Below are positions 25,082-33,557 of a stretch of 64,000 nt of DNA, in pieces. The stretch comes from Catellatospora vulcania (lineage in GTDB: Bacteria; Actinomycetota; Actinomycetes; Mycobacteriales; Micromonosporaceae): contig NZ_ML769311.1 of the NCBI RefSeq assembly GCF_009720385.1, positions 37,168 to 101,167 of the forward strand, in the 5' to 3' direction. The translations under genes were made by a program, and so were the position numbers. Each line of letters begins with the position of its first letter. Position 1 is the stretch's first letter. The notes beneath the pieces are model-generated. The model was given only the letters and a program-made list of their open reading frames with translations, was not told the origin of the DNA and made no database searches.

Positions 25082-26725
25082 TCAGTGCGCGCCGACGCCG
25101 GTCAGCGAACGCACCTCGAGCTCGGCGTACTTCTGCGGGTCCGCGGGCTCGCGGGACAGCACGGTGCCGAGCCAGCCGCACAGGAAGCCGACCGGGATCG
25201 AGATGATGCCCGGGTTCGACAGCGGGAACCACTGCCAGTCCGAGGTCGGGAACATCGCGGTCGGGCTGCCGGACACGACCGGCGAGAAGAACACCAGCAC
25301 CACGGCGGTGATCAGACCGCCGTAGATCGCCGCGGTCGCGCCCGCGGTGGTGAACCGCTTCCAGAACAGCGAGTACAGGATCGCGGGCAGGTTGCCCGAG
25401 GCCGCCACCGCGAAGGCCAGCGCGACGAGGAACGCCACGTTGAGGCTCTGCGCGTAGATGGCCAGCACGATCGCGACCGCCCCGATGGCGAACGCGGAGA
25501 TGCGGGCCACCCGCACCTCGCCGCCCTCGCTGACCTGGCCCTTGCGGATGACGCTGGCGTAGATGTCGTGCGCCAGCGAGCTGGACGAGGCCAGGGTGAG
25601 TCCGGCGACGACGGCGAGGATGGTGGCGAAGGCGACCGCTGCGATGATCGCCAGCATCGCCGCGCCGCCGTTCGCGCCGCCGAGGAACTTCTCGCCGAGC
25701 ACCTGGGCCAGCTGCGGGGCGGCGGTGTTGCCGCCCTTGTCCTGGGCCGTGATCGCCTCGCTGCCGACCAGCGCCGCCGCGCCGAAGCCCAGCGCGAGCG
25801 TCATCAGGTAGAAGGTGCCGATGATGCCGATCGCCCACAGCACGCTCTTACGGGCGGCCTTGGAGTTGGGCACCGTGTAGAAGCGGATCAGGATGTGCGG
25901 CAGGCCGGCGGTGCCGAGCACCAGGGCGATGCCCAGCGACAGCAGGTCCATCTTGTTGTAGAAGGTCTGCGCCGCGTCCCCGGCCACCTCCTTGCCGTAG
26001 CGCAGGCCGGGCTCCAGGAACGCCGTGCCCTTGCCGGACTTGGTCGCGGCGTCGCCGAGCAGGTCCGACAGGTTGAACTTGAACGCCGCCAGCACCAGCA
26101 GGGTCATCACCGCGGCGCCGACCATCAGCAGGAACGCCTTGACGATCTGGACGTACGTGGTGCCCTTCATGCCGCCGACGGTCACGTACACGATCATCAG
26201 GATGCCGATGAAGATGATCGTGGCGATCTTGGCGGTGTCGGCGTCCATGCCCAGGAAGTGCGCCCCGGGCTTGATGCCCAGCAGCAGCGCCACCAGCGCG
26301 CCGGCCCCGACCATCTGGGCCAGCAAGTAGAAGATCGACACCACGATGGTGGAGATCGACGCGGCCACCCGCACCGGTGTCTGCCGCATCCGGAACGCCA
26401 GCACGTCGGCCATCGTGTACTTGCCCGAGTTGCGCAGCAGCTCCGCGACCAGCAGCAGGGCCACCAGCCAGGCGACCAGGAAGCCGATCGAGTACAGGAA
26501 GCCGTCGTAGCCGTTCAGCGCGATGATGCCGGCGATGCCGAGGAAGCTCGCCGCCGACATGTAGTCGCCGCCGATCGCCATGCCGTTGGAGAACCCGGAG
26601 AACGACCGGCCGCCGGCGTAGAAGTCGGCCGCCGTCTTCGTCTGGCGGCTGGCCCAGATCGTGATCGCCAGCGTGATCAGCACGAAGAGCACGAACAGGA
26701 CGATGGTCAGGGTACGCGAACTCAT
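25082..26725 (-). CDS. actP: Cation/acetate-type sodium:solute symporter (ActP-like)
   Basis: 547-residue transporter of the SSS family with about 13 membrane helices. Signatures include GGRSFSGFSNGMAIGGDYMSAASFLG near the N-terminus, VYVTVGGMKGTTYVQIVKAFLL, TAGLPHILIRFYTVP and a later AFATILAVVAGLTLASSSSLAHD. This matches the acetate/pyruvate group better than proline or sugar members. ATG 26725 overlaps the stop of the upstream DUF485 gene (ATGA). The pair is the usual acetate-uptake module; substrate remains inferred. Confidence 0.87.
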   Translation of the reverse strand: MSSRTLTIVLFVLFVLITLAITIWASRQTKTAADFYAGGRSFSGFSNGMAIGGDYMSAASFLGIAGIIALNGYDGFLYSIGFLVAWLVALLLVAELLRNSGKYTMADVLAFRMRQTPVRVAASISTIVVSIFYLLAQMVGAGALVALLLGIKPGAHFLGMDADTAKIATIIFIGILMIVYVTVGGMKGTTYVQIVKAFLLMVGAAVMTLLVLAAFKFNLSDLLGDAATKSGKGTAFLEPGLRYGKEVAGDAAQTFYNKMDLLSLGIALVLGTAGLPHILIRFYTVPNSKAARKSVLWAIGIIGTFYLMTLALGFGAAALVGSEAITAQDKGGNTAAPQLAQVLGEKFLGGANGGAAMLAIIAAVAFATILAVVAGLTLASSSSLAHDIYASVIRKGQVSEGGEVRVARISAFAIGAVAIVLAIYAQSLNVAFLVALAFAVAASGNLPAILYSLFWKRFTTAGATAAIYGGLITAVVLVFFSPVVSGSPTAMFPTSDWQWFPLSNPGIISIPVGFLCGWLGTVLSREPADPQKYAELEVRSLTGVGAH

Positions 26726-27078
26726 ACGGCCACCTCCTTGGGCTGCTCGTCGGCGTCGAACTCGCCGGACTGGATGCGGGCGTTGAGATCCTCGGCGACC
26801 GGGTCGAGGTTGCGGTCGGCATAGCGGGCGTACAGCCAGGCGATGAGGAACGTGGTCACGAACTGCAGCAGCCCGAAGATCAGCGCCACGTTGATGTTGC
26901 CGAACAGGATCGTGCCCATGAAGTCGCGCGCGTACGCCGACAGGATCACGTACAGGGCGTACCAGCTGAAGAACGCGATGGTCATCGGGAACACGAAGCG
27001 CCGCAGCGAGCGGCGCAGCCCGCTGAACTCGGGGCTTTCCGCGACGCGCTCGTAGCGGTCCGGAGCGTCGGTGCTCAT
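26722..27078 (-). CDS. DUF485 membrane protein
   Basis: 118 residues with two membrane helices (about 31-52 and 63-86) and the DUF485 patterns SPEFSGLRRSLRRFVFPMT and YARYADRNLDP. DUF485 proteins are encoded directly upstream of ActP-type symporters and are assumed to assist them. The 3' end overlaps actP by four bases. No clear operator was found upstream. Confidence 0.85.
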   Translation of the reverse strand: MSTDAPDRYERVAESPEFSGLRRSLRRFVFPMTIAFFSWYALYVILSAYARDFMGTILFGNINVALIFGLLQFVTTFLIAWLYARYADRNLDPVAEDLNARIQSGEFDADEQPKEVAV

Positions 27079-27388
27079 GAATCACCAGCCTCGGTAAGGG
27101 GAGGGAGCAACGTGGCACGTCGCCGTATGTGCGACGGGTCACAGTGCGGTTGCCCGCAGGCTAGGGACCTGCGTGTCGATCTGTGAACCGGCCGAAGCGG
27201 ACATGGGCGGCGTTCGCGCCGAGCGGTCGCCCGTACGCGCCCAGCGGCGCTTGCCCGCGCGCCGAACGGCAGCGCTCCCACCCGGCCGGCCGAGAGGTCT
27301 TCCCGCCGGTCCGTCGCGCACGAGTGCCCTCCGGTGGGCGCCGACGCCGGACCCTGTGCCCGCGGACCAGGCCTTATAGCATTGCGGC
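27079..27388. promoter_or_regulatory. Intergenic region with leaderless AraC-family promoter
   Basis: 310-base gap between divergent genes. TATAGC at 27375-27380 ends eight bases before GTG 27389, predicting a leaderless message for the AraC-type gene. A RBS-like GGGGAGGGAGC near 27095-27105 is read on the plus strand only. Short ORFs in the gap are Arg/Ala/Pro-rich and lack support. Confidence 0.45.
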
Positions 27389-27802
27389 GTGAGCCGAGAG
27401 GTCGAGGAACTGAACCGGCGCCTGCTCCGCGCCCGCGACGCGATGGACCGCGCCTACGCCCAGCCCCTGGACGTCGCCGCCGTCGCGGCGGTGGCGCACC
27501 TGTCGCCGGCGCACTTCAGCCGCTGCTTCCGCACCGTGTTCGGCGAGACGCCGCACCGCTACCTGCAGCGGCGGCGGGTCGAGCGCTCGATGTTCCTGCT
27601 GCGGGAGACCGGCCGCACCGTCACCGACGTCTGCTTCGACGTCGGCTTCGCCAGCCTCGGGACCTTCAGCCGCACGTTCCGGCAGATCGTCGGGCAGACG
27701 CCGTCGGACTACCGCAGCGGCCACCACCCGGTGGGCGTGCCGCACTGTGCCCTGATGGCCAACACCCGACCGCGCACGGCAGCCGCCCCGGCCGCGGCCT
27801 GA
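27389..27802 (+). CDS. AraC-family regulator (DNA-binding domain only)
   Basis: 137 residues consisting almost only of the AraC double helix-turn-helix: LDVAAVAAVAHLSPAHFSRCFR for the first HTH and VTDVCFDVGFASLGTFSRTFR plus VGQTPSDYR for the second. No N-terminal ligand domain, so it may work constitutively or with a partner. The VOC protein gene follows after 84 bases; this AraC-VOC pairing recurs in actinomycetes, often for a redox or antibiotic-related VOC protein. Leaderless GTG start. Confidence 0.87.
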   Translation: MSREVEELNRRLLRARDAMDRAYAQPLDVAAVAAVAHLSPAHFSRCFRTVFGETPHRYLQRRRVERSMFLLRETGRTVTDVCFDVGFASLGTFSRTFRQIVGQTPSDYRSGHHPVGVPHCALMANTRPRTAAAPAAA

Positions 27803-27886
27803 TCGAGCAGTTCTGGATAAGCCCAGGCGAAGGCGGCTCGCCTAGCCTGGCGAAACGTCAATCACCGCGCACCGAGGGAACCGAAC

Positions 27887-28303
27887 ATGATCACGAAACT
27901 GAACGTCACCTCGATCTACGTCCTCGACCATGACGAGGCGCTGGACTTCTACGTCGGCAAGCTCGGACTGGAGAAGGGCAACGACGTCCAGCAGGGCTCC
28001 TACCGCTGGCTGACCGTCCGCGTCCCCGGCGCCGACGGCACCGAGATCTCCCTGGAACAGCCAGGGGCGCCGCTGCACGACGAAGCGACGGCCGCCCAGC
28101 TCCGCGAGCTGGTCACGAAGGGCGCCCTGACCGGCCTCGTCCTCAACAGCGACGACGTCCGGGGACTGTACGAGAGCCTCAAAGCGGGCGGCTTCACCGA
28201 CTTCACCCAGGAGCCGACCGACCACTTCTACGGCACCGACATGGGCCTGCGCGACCCGTTCGGCAACGCTGTCCGGATCCTCCAGCAGGGCAGTCCCGCC
28301 TGA
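27887..28303 (+). CDS. VOC (glyoxalase/bleomycin-resistance) family protein
   Basis: 138 residues with two beta-alpha-beta-beta-beta modules: VTSIYVLDHDEALDFYVGKLG, then LVLNSDDVRGLYESLKAGGF, ending GLRDPFGNAVRIL. Likely metal ligands are in EISLEQPG and RDPFGN regions. It could be a lyase, isomerase or drug-binding protein. GAGGGAACCGAAC precedes ATG 27887. Probably controlled by, or cotranscribed with, the AraC gene upstream. Confidence 0.85.
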   Translation: MITKLNVTSIYVLDHDEALDFYVGKLGLEKGNDVQQGSYRWLTVRVPGADGTEISLEQPGAPLHDEATAAQLRELVTKGALTGLVLNSDDVRGLYESLKAGGFTDFTQEPTDHFYGTDMGLRDPFGNAVRILQQGSPA

Positions 28304-28313
28304 GGCCCGGCCG

Positions 28314-29096
28314 TCAGCCCCAGTGCTGTTTGGCGGGGCGGATGAGCCGGTCCTTGAGCACACGGGTGTGCCGGCGGGCGACCGGCAGCTGGTGGCCGCC
28401 GACGGTGACGACATACCCGGAGCCGGTCAGGCGCAGCTCGGTGACCAGGTCCAGGCGTACCAGGTAGGAGCGGTGGATGCGCAGGAAGCCCGCGTCGGTC
28501 CAGCGCTCCTCCAGCTGCGTCAGCGACACCCGCACCAGGTGCGAGCCGTCGGCGGTGTGCAGCCGGGCGTAGTCGCCCTGCGCCTCCACCCAGCACACCG
28601 ACGAGCGCGGCAGCAGCCGCACCACCCCGCCCAGCTCCACCGGGATCATCGGATCGCCGCCCGGCGGGGCCGCCTCGGGCGGGGTCGCGGGCCGGTCCTC
28701 GACCGCGGCGCGCTCGGACAGCACCCGGCGCAGCGACTCGGCGATGCGCTCGGCGCGCACCGGCTTGCGCACATAGTCGACCACCCCCAGGTCGAACGCG
28801 TCCGCGGCCCGGTCGTCGTAGGCGGTGACGAACACGACGGCGGGGGAGCGGGCGAAACGCTGCAGCACCCGGGCCAGGTCCATGCCGTCCAGGCCCGGCA
28901 TCCGGATGTCGAGGAACGCCACGTCGACGTCGTTCTCGTGCAGCACCCGCAGCGCCTCGGCGGCGTCGGCGGCACTGTGCACGTACTCCACCCGCGGGTC
29001 GTTGCGCAGCAGGTAGAGCAGCTCGTCCAGGGCCGGGGGCTCGTCGTCGACGGCCAGCACCCGCAGCCGCGGCGGGGTCGCCGGACGGCCGGTCAC
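28314..29096 (-). CDS. LytTR-family response regulator
   Basis: 260 residues. The receiver domain (about 12-130) has DDEPPALDEL, phospho-acceptor Asp in VAFLDIRMPGLDG, and K in VRKPV. A linker follows, then a C-terminal LytTR DNA-binding domain (about 155-255) with WVEAQGDYARLHT and FLRIHRSYLV. GTG 29096 overlaps the histidine kinase stop (GTGA); a very long ORF reaching 31304 is a shadow. With the kinase it forms a LytST/BtsSR-type system; known members sense pyruvate or related metabolites. Confidence 0.9.
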   Translation of the reverse strand: MTGRPATPPRLRVLAVDDEPPALDELLYLLRNDPRVEYVHSAADAAEALRVLHENDVDVAFLDIRMPGLDGMDLARVLQRFARSPAVVFVTAYDDRAADAFDLGVVDYVRKPVRAERIAESLRRVLSERAAVEDRPATPPEAAPPGGDPMIPVELGGVVRLLPRSSVCWVEAQGDYARLHTADGSHLVRVSLTQLEERWTDAGFLRIHRSYLVRLDLVTELRLTGSGYVVTVGGHQLPVARRHTRVLKDRLIRPAKQHWG

Positions 29097-30334
29097 GCCC
29101 GCCTCCCGTCGCGCGCGGCGGCGGGCCGGCTGCCCGGCGCCATCGCCGGCTCGCTCATCACCGCGCCGCCCCGGAACTTCGGAATGCGCAGGCTGACCCG
29201 GGTGCCGGCCTGCGGGGCGGTCTCCACGACCAGTCCGTACGCGTCGCCGAACACCGCCCGCAGCCGGTCGTCCACATTGCTCAAGCCGACGTGCTGGCCG
29301 CCGTCGCCGTCGACCGTGCCGTCGCCGTCCAGCAGCACCGCCGGGTCCATGCCCACGCCGTCGTCCTCCACGATGATCTCGCAGTCCGCGCCCGCGTCCG
29401 CGGCGATGATCCGGATCGTGCCCACTCCCGGCTTCGGCGCGAGCCCGTGCCGCACCGCGTTCTCCACCAGCGGCTGCAGGCACAGGAACGGCACCTCCAC
29501 GGGCAGCACCTCCGGCGCGACGCGCAGCCGCACCTGCAGCCGCTCGCCGAACCGGGCCCGTTCGATGGTCAGGTAGCGGTCGATCGAGCGCAGCTCCTCG
29601 GCGAGCGTGGTGAACTCCCCGTGCGCCCGGAACGAGTACCGGGTGAACTCGGCGAATTCCAGGATCAGCTCCCGGGCCTGCTCCGGATCGGTGCGCACGA
29701 ACGAGGCGATCGCGGTCAGCGCGTTGTACACGAAATGCGGGCTGATCTGCGCCCGCAGCGCCCGCACCTCGGCCCGCGCCGACCGGGCCCGCTCCTCCTG
29801 CAACTCGGCCAGCTCCAGCTGCAGCCCGACCCAGTGCGCCGTCTCCAGCACCACCCGCACCAGGCCCGGCGTCGGCCGCGCCTCGGTGACGGCGACCAGC
29901 GCCCCGGCGAGGCCGCCGTCGGGCTTGGACACCGGGGTGGCGACCGCGCCGCGCACCGGGCAGTCCAGGCGTACACACGTCAGCTCCTGCGGCCGCAGCA
30001 GCACCGGCCGTCCGGTGGACAGCGCCCGCTGCGCCGCGGCCAGCAGCGCGTCGCGGTGGTGGCCGCCCGCCCCGTCGTGGGCCAGGAAACCGGTGCCGTC
30101 GGCCAGCGCCAGCCCGGCCGCGCCGACCAGCGTGCGCAGGTGCGGCAGCGCCGCCGTCGCGGTGTCGTCGCGCAGGCCCTGCCGCAGCGGCTCGCTGGCC
30201 AGCGTCGCCAGGTGCAGCACCTGGTACGTCGCCCGCTCCTCCGGCGTGACGACCCGGCGCCGGCCGCGCATCATCACCACCGCGGTCGCGGCGATGACGG
30301 CCGCCACGGCGGCGGCGCCCAGCGCTGGGTACAT
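29093..30334 (-). CDS. LytS-type sensor histidine kinase
   Basis: 413 residues. A single N-terminal membrane helix (about 1-22) and RGRR stop-transfer precede a GAF-like sensory part (about 45-180). The His_kinase motif ISPHFVYNALTAIAS follows with the phospho-accepting His. A HATPase region with LQPLVENAVRHGL, VEDDGVGM and GGQHVGLSNVDDRL completes it. ATG 30334 (MYPALGAAA) is preferred to 30394, which lies inside a palindrome. Only one helix is present, unlike LytS/BtsS with many, so it probably senses a cytosolic signal. Confidence 0.87.
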   Translation of the reverse strand: MYPALGAAAVAAVIAATAVVMMRGRRRVVTPEERATYQVLHLATLASEPLRQGLRDDTATAALPHLRTLVGAAGLALADGTGFLAHDGAGGHHRDALLAAAQRALSTGRPVLLRPQELTCVRLDCPVRGAVATPVSKPDGGLAGALVAVTEARPTPGLVRVVLETAHWVGLQLELAELQEERARSARAEVRALRAQISPHFVYNALTAIASFVRTDPEQARELILEFAEFTRYSFRAHGEFTTLAEELRSIDRYLTIERARFGERLQVRLRVAPEVLPVEVPFLCLQPLVENAVRHGLAPKPGVGTIRIIAADAGADCEIIVEDDGVGMDPAVLLDGDGTVDGDGGQHVGLSNVDDRLRAVFGDAYGLVVETAPQAGTRVSLRIPKFRGGAVMSEPAMAPGSRPAAARDGRRA

Positions 30335-30388
30335 GGCAGCGATCGTGCCACGCCCACCCGCCGCACTCCACCCCCACCGGTCCCGCAA

Positions 30389-30463
30389 GATCATCGGATT
30401 TCCTGGTCACCTGCGCGTGTCTTGCACCGCGACACGCCCGGTTGCCTGGCAAGTCCGATGATC
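30389..30463. repeat. 75-bp imperfect palindrome, ACTTGCCAGG family
   Basis: 33-base arms, outer sequence GATCATCGGA and inner GCGTGTC, with a nine-base loop, between the divergent kinase and phosphotransferase genes. The right arm read in reverse is GATCATCGGACTTGCCAGGC. This resembles the palindrome at 16666-16748. Confidence 0.75.
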
Positions 30464-30540
30464 CGCGCGCGCCGCGCCACCGTCCCCCGACCGGGGAAAT
30501 CGAGCTGCGGAGCAGGTCGGGTCGGTGCGAGGATCCTGCG

Positions 30541-31485
30541 ATGGCGGTGGCTAGCGGGGTACGCATCGGGTGGGCGGACGTGGCCGGACATGTCCGGGCA
30601 GAGGTGGAGGCAATCCTGGGCGACCGGATCGTGGCGGCCGTCTCGCAGCAGGGCGGCTTCTCACCGGGCACCGCCGACCGGGTCCGCACCGCCGGCGGCC
30701 GGCGGGCCTTCGTCAAGGCCGTCAGCACCGCCCAGAACGAGCGCTCGGTGCAGCTGCACCGCCAGGAGGCGCTGATCACCGCGGCACTGCCGTCGACCGT
30801 GCCCGCGCCGCGGCTGCTCGGCTGTTTCGACGACGGCGACTGGGTCGCGCTGGTGCTGCAGGACGTGGAGGGCCGGCACCCGGTGACCCCGTGGGCGGCC
30901 GCCGAACTCGACGCCGTGCTCACCACCCTGGGCGCGCTCGCCGCAGGCCTGACCCCGTGCCCGATGCCGGACCTGCCGACGGTGGCGGCCCTGCTCGGCC
31001 ACGATCTGTCCGGGTGGGAACGACTGGCCGCCGATCCGCCGGACGACCTCGACCCGTGGGCCGCCGCCCGGCTGCCCGAGCTGGTCGCGCTGGGGGCTGC
31101 GGGCGTGGCTGCGCTGGACGGCGACACCGTCGCGCACACCGACATCCGCGCCGACAACCTGCTGGTCGGCCCGGACGGCTCGGTCACCGTGGTCGACTGG
31201 CCGTGGGCCTGCGTCGGCCCGGCCTGGCTCGACAGCATGATGATCATGGTGAACGTGAACCTGTTCGGCGGCCACGACGTCGACGCGCTGGTGGCCGCGT
31301 ACACCGCCCCGCTGGGCGCACGCCCGTCCGACGTGACCGGCGTGCTGGCCGGGATGACCGGCTACTTCCTCGACGCCTGCCGCCGCCCCGCGCCACCCGG
31401 ACTGCCGACCGTGCGCGCCTTCCAGCGCGCCCAGGGCGAGGCCTCACTCCGCTGGCTGCGCACCCGCCTCGACACCCGACACTGA
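30541..31485 (+). CDS. APH-family phosphotransferase
   Basis: 314 residues of the aminoglycoside-phosphotransferase/choline-kinase fold. Visible are ATP-site Lys in RAFVKAVS, the Brenner-type VAHTDIRADNLLV with catalytic Asp, and VVDWPWACVG for metal. It may phosphorylate a small molecule or antibiotic; sequence does not decide. ATG 30541 has GAGGAT at 30529-30534, six bases upstream. It is followed by the short repeat elements at 31494-31543. Confidence 0.83.
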   Translation: MAVASGVRIGWADVAGHVRAEVEAILGDRIVAAVSQQGGFSPGTADRVRTAGGRRAFVKAVSTAQNERSVQLHRQEALITAALPSTVPAPRLLGCFDDGDWVALVLQDVEGRHPVTPWAAAELDAVLTTLGALAAGLTPCPMPDLPTVAALLGHDLSGWERLAADPPDDLDPWAAARLPELVALGAAGVAALDGDTVAHTDIRADNLLVGPDGSVTVVDWPWACVGPAWLDSMMIMVNVNLFGGHDVDALVAAYTAPLGARPSDVTGVLAGMTGYFLDACRRPAPPGLPTVRAFQRAQGEASLRWLRTRLDTRH

Positions 31486-31493
31486 CCGACGTC

Positions 31494-31543
31494 AAGAAGA
31501 CGCCCTTCCGCTTCGTACAACGACAAGAAGGCGCCCTTCCTTC
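31494..31543. repeat. Two tandem AAGAAGGCGCCCTTCC elements
   Basis: AAGAAGACGCCCTTCCG at 31494 and AAGAAGGCGCCCTTCCTT at 31525, 31 bases apart, between the phosphotransferase stop and the symporter start. The second is palindromic and matches the core at 21721-21737. Candidate regulatory or dispersed repeat. Confidence 0.55.
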
Positions 31544-31564
31544 GGGGTGTACGATCCAGCGGCC

Positions 31565-33076
31565 GTGAATGCCTACGCCTTGATCGCGATCGTGACCGTC
31601 ACCGTGGCGACGGTCGCCATCGGCGCGTGGGGGATACGGCTCGTGCGGGGGACGTCGGATCTGCTGGTCGCGTCGCGGATGGTCAGCCCGACGCAGAACG
31701 CGGCCGCGATCGGCGGGGAATACCTGTCCGCGGCCAGTTTCCTCGGCGTCGCCGGCCTGATCCTGGCGTACGGCGCGCAGATGCTCTGGTATCCCGTCGG
31801 GTTCGCCGCCGGTTACCTGGCGCTGCTGCTGTTCGTGGCCGCGCCGCTGCGCCGGTCCGGGGCGTTCACGCTGCCGGACTTCTGCGAGGCACGGCTCGCC
31901 TCACCCCGGCTCAGACGGCTGGCGACGGCGTTCGTGCTGTTCATCGGATGGTTCTACCTGCTGCCGCAGCTGCAGGGCGCCGGGCTGACGTTCCGGATCG
32001 TCACCGGTGCGCCGAGCTGGGTCGGGGTGGTGCTGGTCGGGGCCGTGGTCACCGGCAACGTCGCGTTCGGCGGGATGCGCTCGGCGACATACGTGCAGGC
32101 GTTCCAGTACTGGCTGAAGCTCACCGCGATCGCCGTGCCCGCATTCTTCCTGCTGGCGCGGTGGAACGACGACGGGCGGCCCGCGATCCCCGTCGACGAC
32201 GCGTGGCTGGCCCCGGCCGGCGGCATGGTCGCCACGTACTCGCTGATCCTGGCGACGTTCCTCGGCACCATGGGACTGCCGCACGTGCTCGCCCGCTTCT
32301 ACACCAACCCCGACGGCGGCTCCGCCCGGCGCACCACCACGATCGTGCTCGGCCTCGTAGGCCTGTTCTACCTGTTCCCGACCATCTACGGGGTGCTCGG
32401 CCGCGTCTACACCCCCGAACTCGCCACCGGGCGCAACGACACCGTCGTGCTGCTGCTGCCCGCCGCCGCACTCGGCCCCGGCCTGGCCGCCGACGTGCTC
32501 GGCGCGCTCGTCGCCGCGGGCGCCTTCGCCGCGTTCCTGTCCACCTCCAACGGGCTGCTCACCAGCGTCGCCGGGGTGCTCGCCAACGACGTGCTCGGCC
32601 GGGGACGGCTGGCCGTGTGGGGACCGCTGCCGCTGTTCCGGGCGGCGGCGCTGTTCGCGGGCGCGGTGCCGATGGGGCTCGCGCTGGCCGTGCACGGCCT
32701 GAACGTGTCGCAGGTCGTCGGGCTCGCGTTCGCCGTCGCCGCGTCGAGCTTCTGCCCCATGCTGGTGCTCGGCATCTGGTGGCGGGGCCTGACCGCCGCG
32801 GGCGCGGCCGCGGGCATCCTCGCCGGGGGCGGCAGCGCCGTCGTCGCCGTACTGTGGACGATCTTCCTGCCGCCCGCGCCCGGTCTCACCGCCGACCTGC
32901 TCGCCCAGCCCGCCGCCTGGACCGTGCCGCTGGCGTTCGCGGTCATGGTGACCGTGTCGCTGGCCACCCGGCGGCGCGTGCCCGGGGCCGTCGGCGCGAT
33001 GCTGCTGCGCCTGCACGCGCCCGAAACCCTGCACACCCCGGAAACGCAGCGCAAATCCGAAACATCGCGGCTGTAG
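31565..33076 (+). CDS. Sodium:solute symporter, acetate/pyruvate type
   Basis: 503 residues with about 13 membrane helices. It shares family landmarks with the symporter at 25-26.7 kb: NAAAIGGEYLSAASFLGVAG, GNVAFGGMRSATYVQAFQYW, TMGLPHVLARFYTNPDGG and AAFLSTSNGLLTSVAG. I chose GTG 31565 (MNAYALI) rather than GTG 31547, which abuts the repeat element. The next gene is a small membrane protein that may be its accessory. The nearby LytS/LytTR pair could regulate it, as such systems control pyruvate or acetate uptake elsewhere; this link is inference. Confidence 0.85.
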   Translation: MNAYALIAIVTVTVATVAIGAWGIRLVRGTSDLLVASRMVSPTQNAAAIGGEYLSAASFLGVAGLILAYGAQMLWYPVGFAAGYLALLLFVAAPLRRSGAFTLPDFCEARLASPRLRRLATAFVLFIGWFYLLPQLQGAGLTFRIVTGAPSWVGVVLVGAVVTGNVAFGGMRSATYVQAFQYWLKLTAIAVPAFFLLARWNDDGRPAIPVDDAWLAPAGGMVATYSLILATFLGTMGLPHVLARFYTNPDGGSARRTTTIVLGLVGLFYLFPTIYGVLGRVYTPELATGRNDTVVLLLPAAALGPGLAADVLGALVAAGAFAAFLSTSNGLLTSVAGVLANDVLGRGRLAVWGPLPLFRAAALFAGAVPMGLALAVHGLNVSQVVGLAFAVAASSFCPMLVLGIWWRGLTAAGAAAGILAGGGSAVVAVLWTIFLPPAPGLTADLLAQPAAWTVPLAFAVMVTVSLATRRRVPGAVGAMLLRLHAPETLHTPETQRKSETSRL

Positions 33077-33086
33077 CGTGGCTGAC

Positions 33087-33467
33087 GTGAGTGATCGAGT
33101 ACGGGTCGACCTCGCCGCACACCGCCGGATCCGACCGCGGCCCGGGGCGCACGACGAGCTGGTCGAACAGACGGCGATGGGCGACGCGCTGGTCCGCGAG
33201 CTGATGCGCGTGCAGCTCGGCCTCGCCCTGCGCCTGGCCGCCGTCGTCGCCGTCGCGCTCGGCGGGCTCCCGCTGCTGTTCAGCCTGTGGCCCGCCGGCA
33301 CCCACGTGGCCGTGGCCGGCATGCCGCTGCCCTGGCTGCTGCTTGGCGTCCTGTCCTTCCCGTTCCTGGCCGGAGCGGGCCTGGTCTACACCCGGCTCGC
33401 CGAACGCAACGAGGCCGACTTCGCGGCCCTGGTCGGCCGCCCCGCCGAACGCGGCACCACCCCCTGA
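33087..33467 (+). CDS. Small two-helix membrane protein next to symporter
   Basis: 126 residues: a charged N-terminus of about 45 residues, two membrane helices (about 49-70 and 80-100), and a short charged tail. The layout echoes DUF485 accessory proteins, and it follows the symporter as DUF485 accompanies ActP, though the order is reversed. GTG 33087 is preferred over 33078 because TAGCGT (33074-33079), which overlaps the symporter stop, ends seven bases before it. Confidence 0.68.
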   Translation: MSDRVRVDLAAHRRIRPRPGAHDELVEQTAMGDALVRELMRVQLGLALRLAAVVAVALGGLPLLFSLWPAGTHVAVAGMPLPWLLLGVLSFPFLAGAGLVYTRLAERNEADFAALVGRPAERGTTP

Positions 33468-33557
33468 GCTGTCACCGCATCGACATCCAAAGATCTAGAC
33501 GCACCGACCTCCCGCCGCTAGTGTGACCCTTCTGACCTGGCAGAAGGGGCCTCGGCT

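Noticed and set aside
28314..31304. 996-residue minus-strand frame
   Set aside because: Combines antisense of the phosphotransferase gene and an alternate frame of the kinase gene with the true LytTR regulator at the end.
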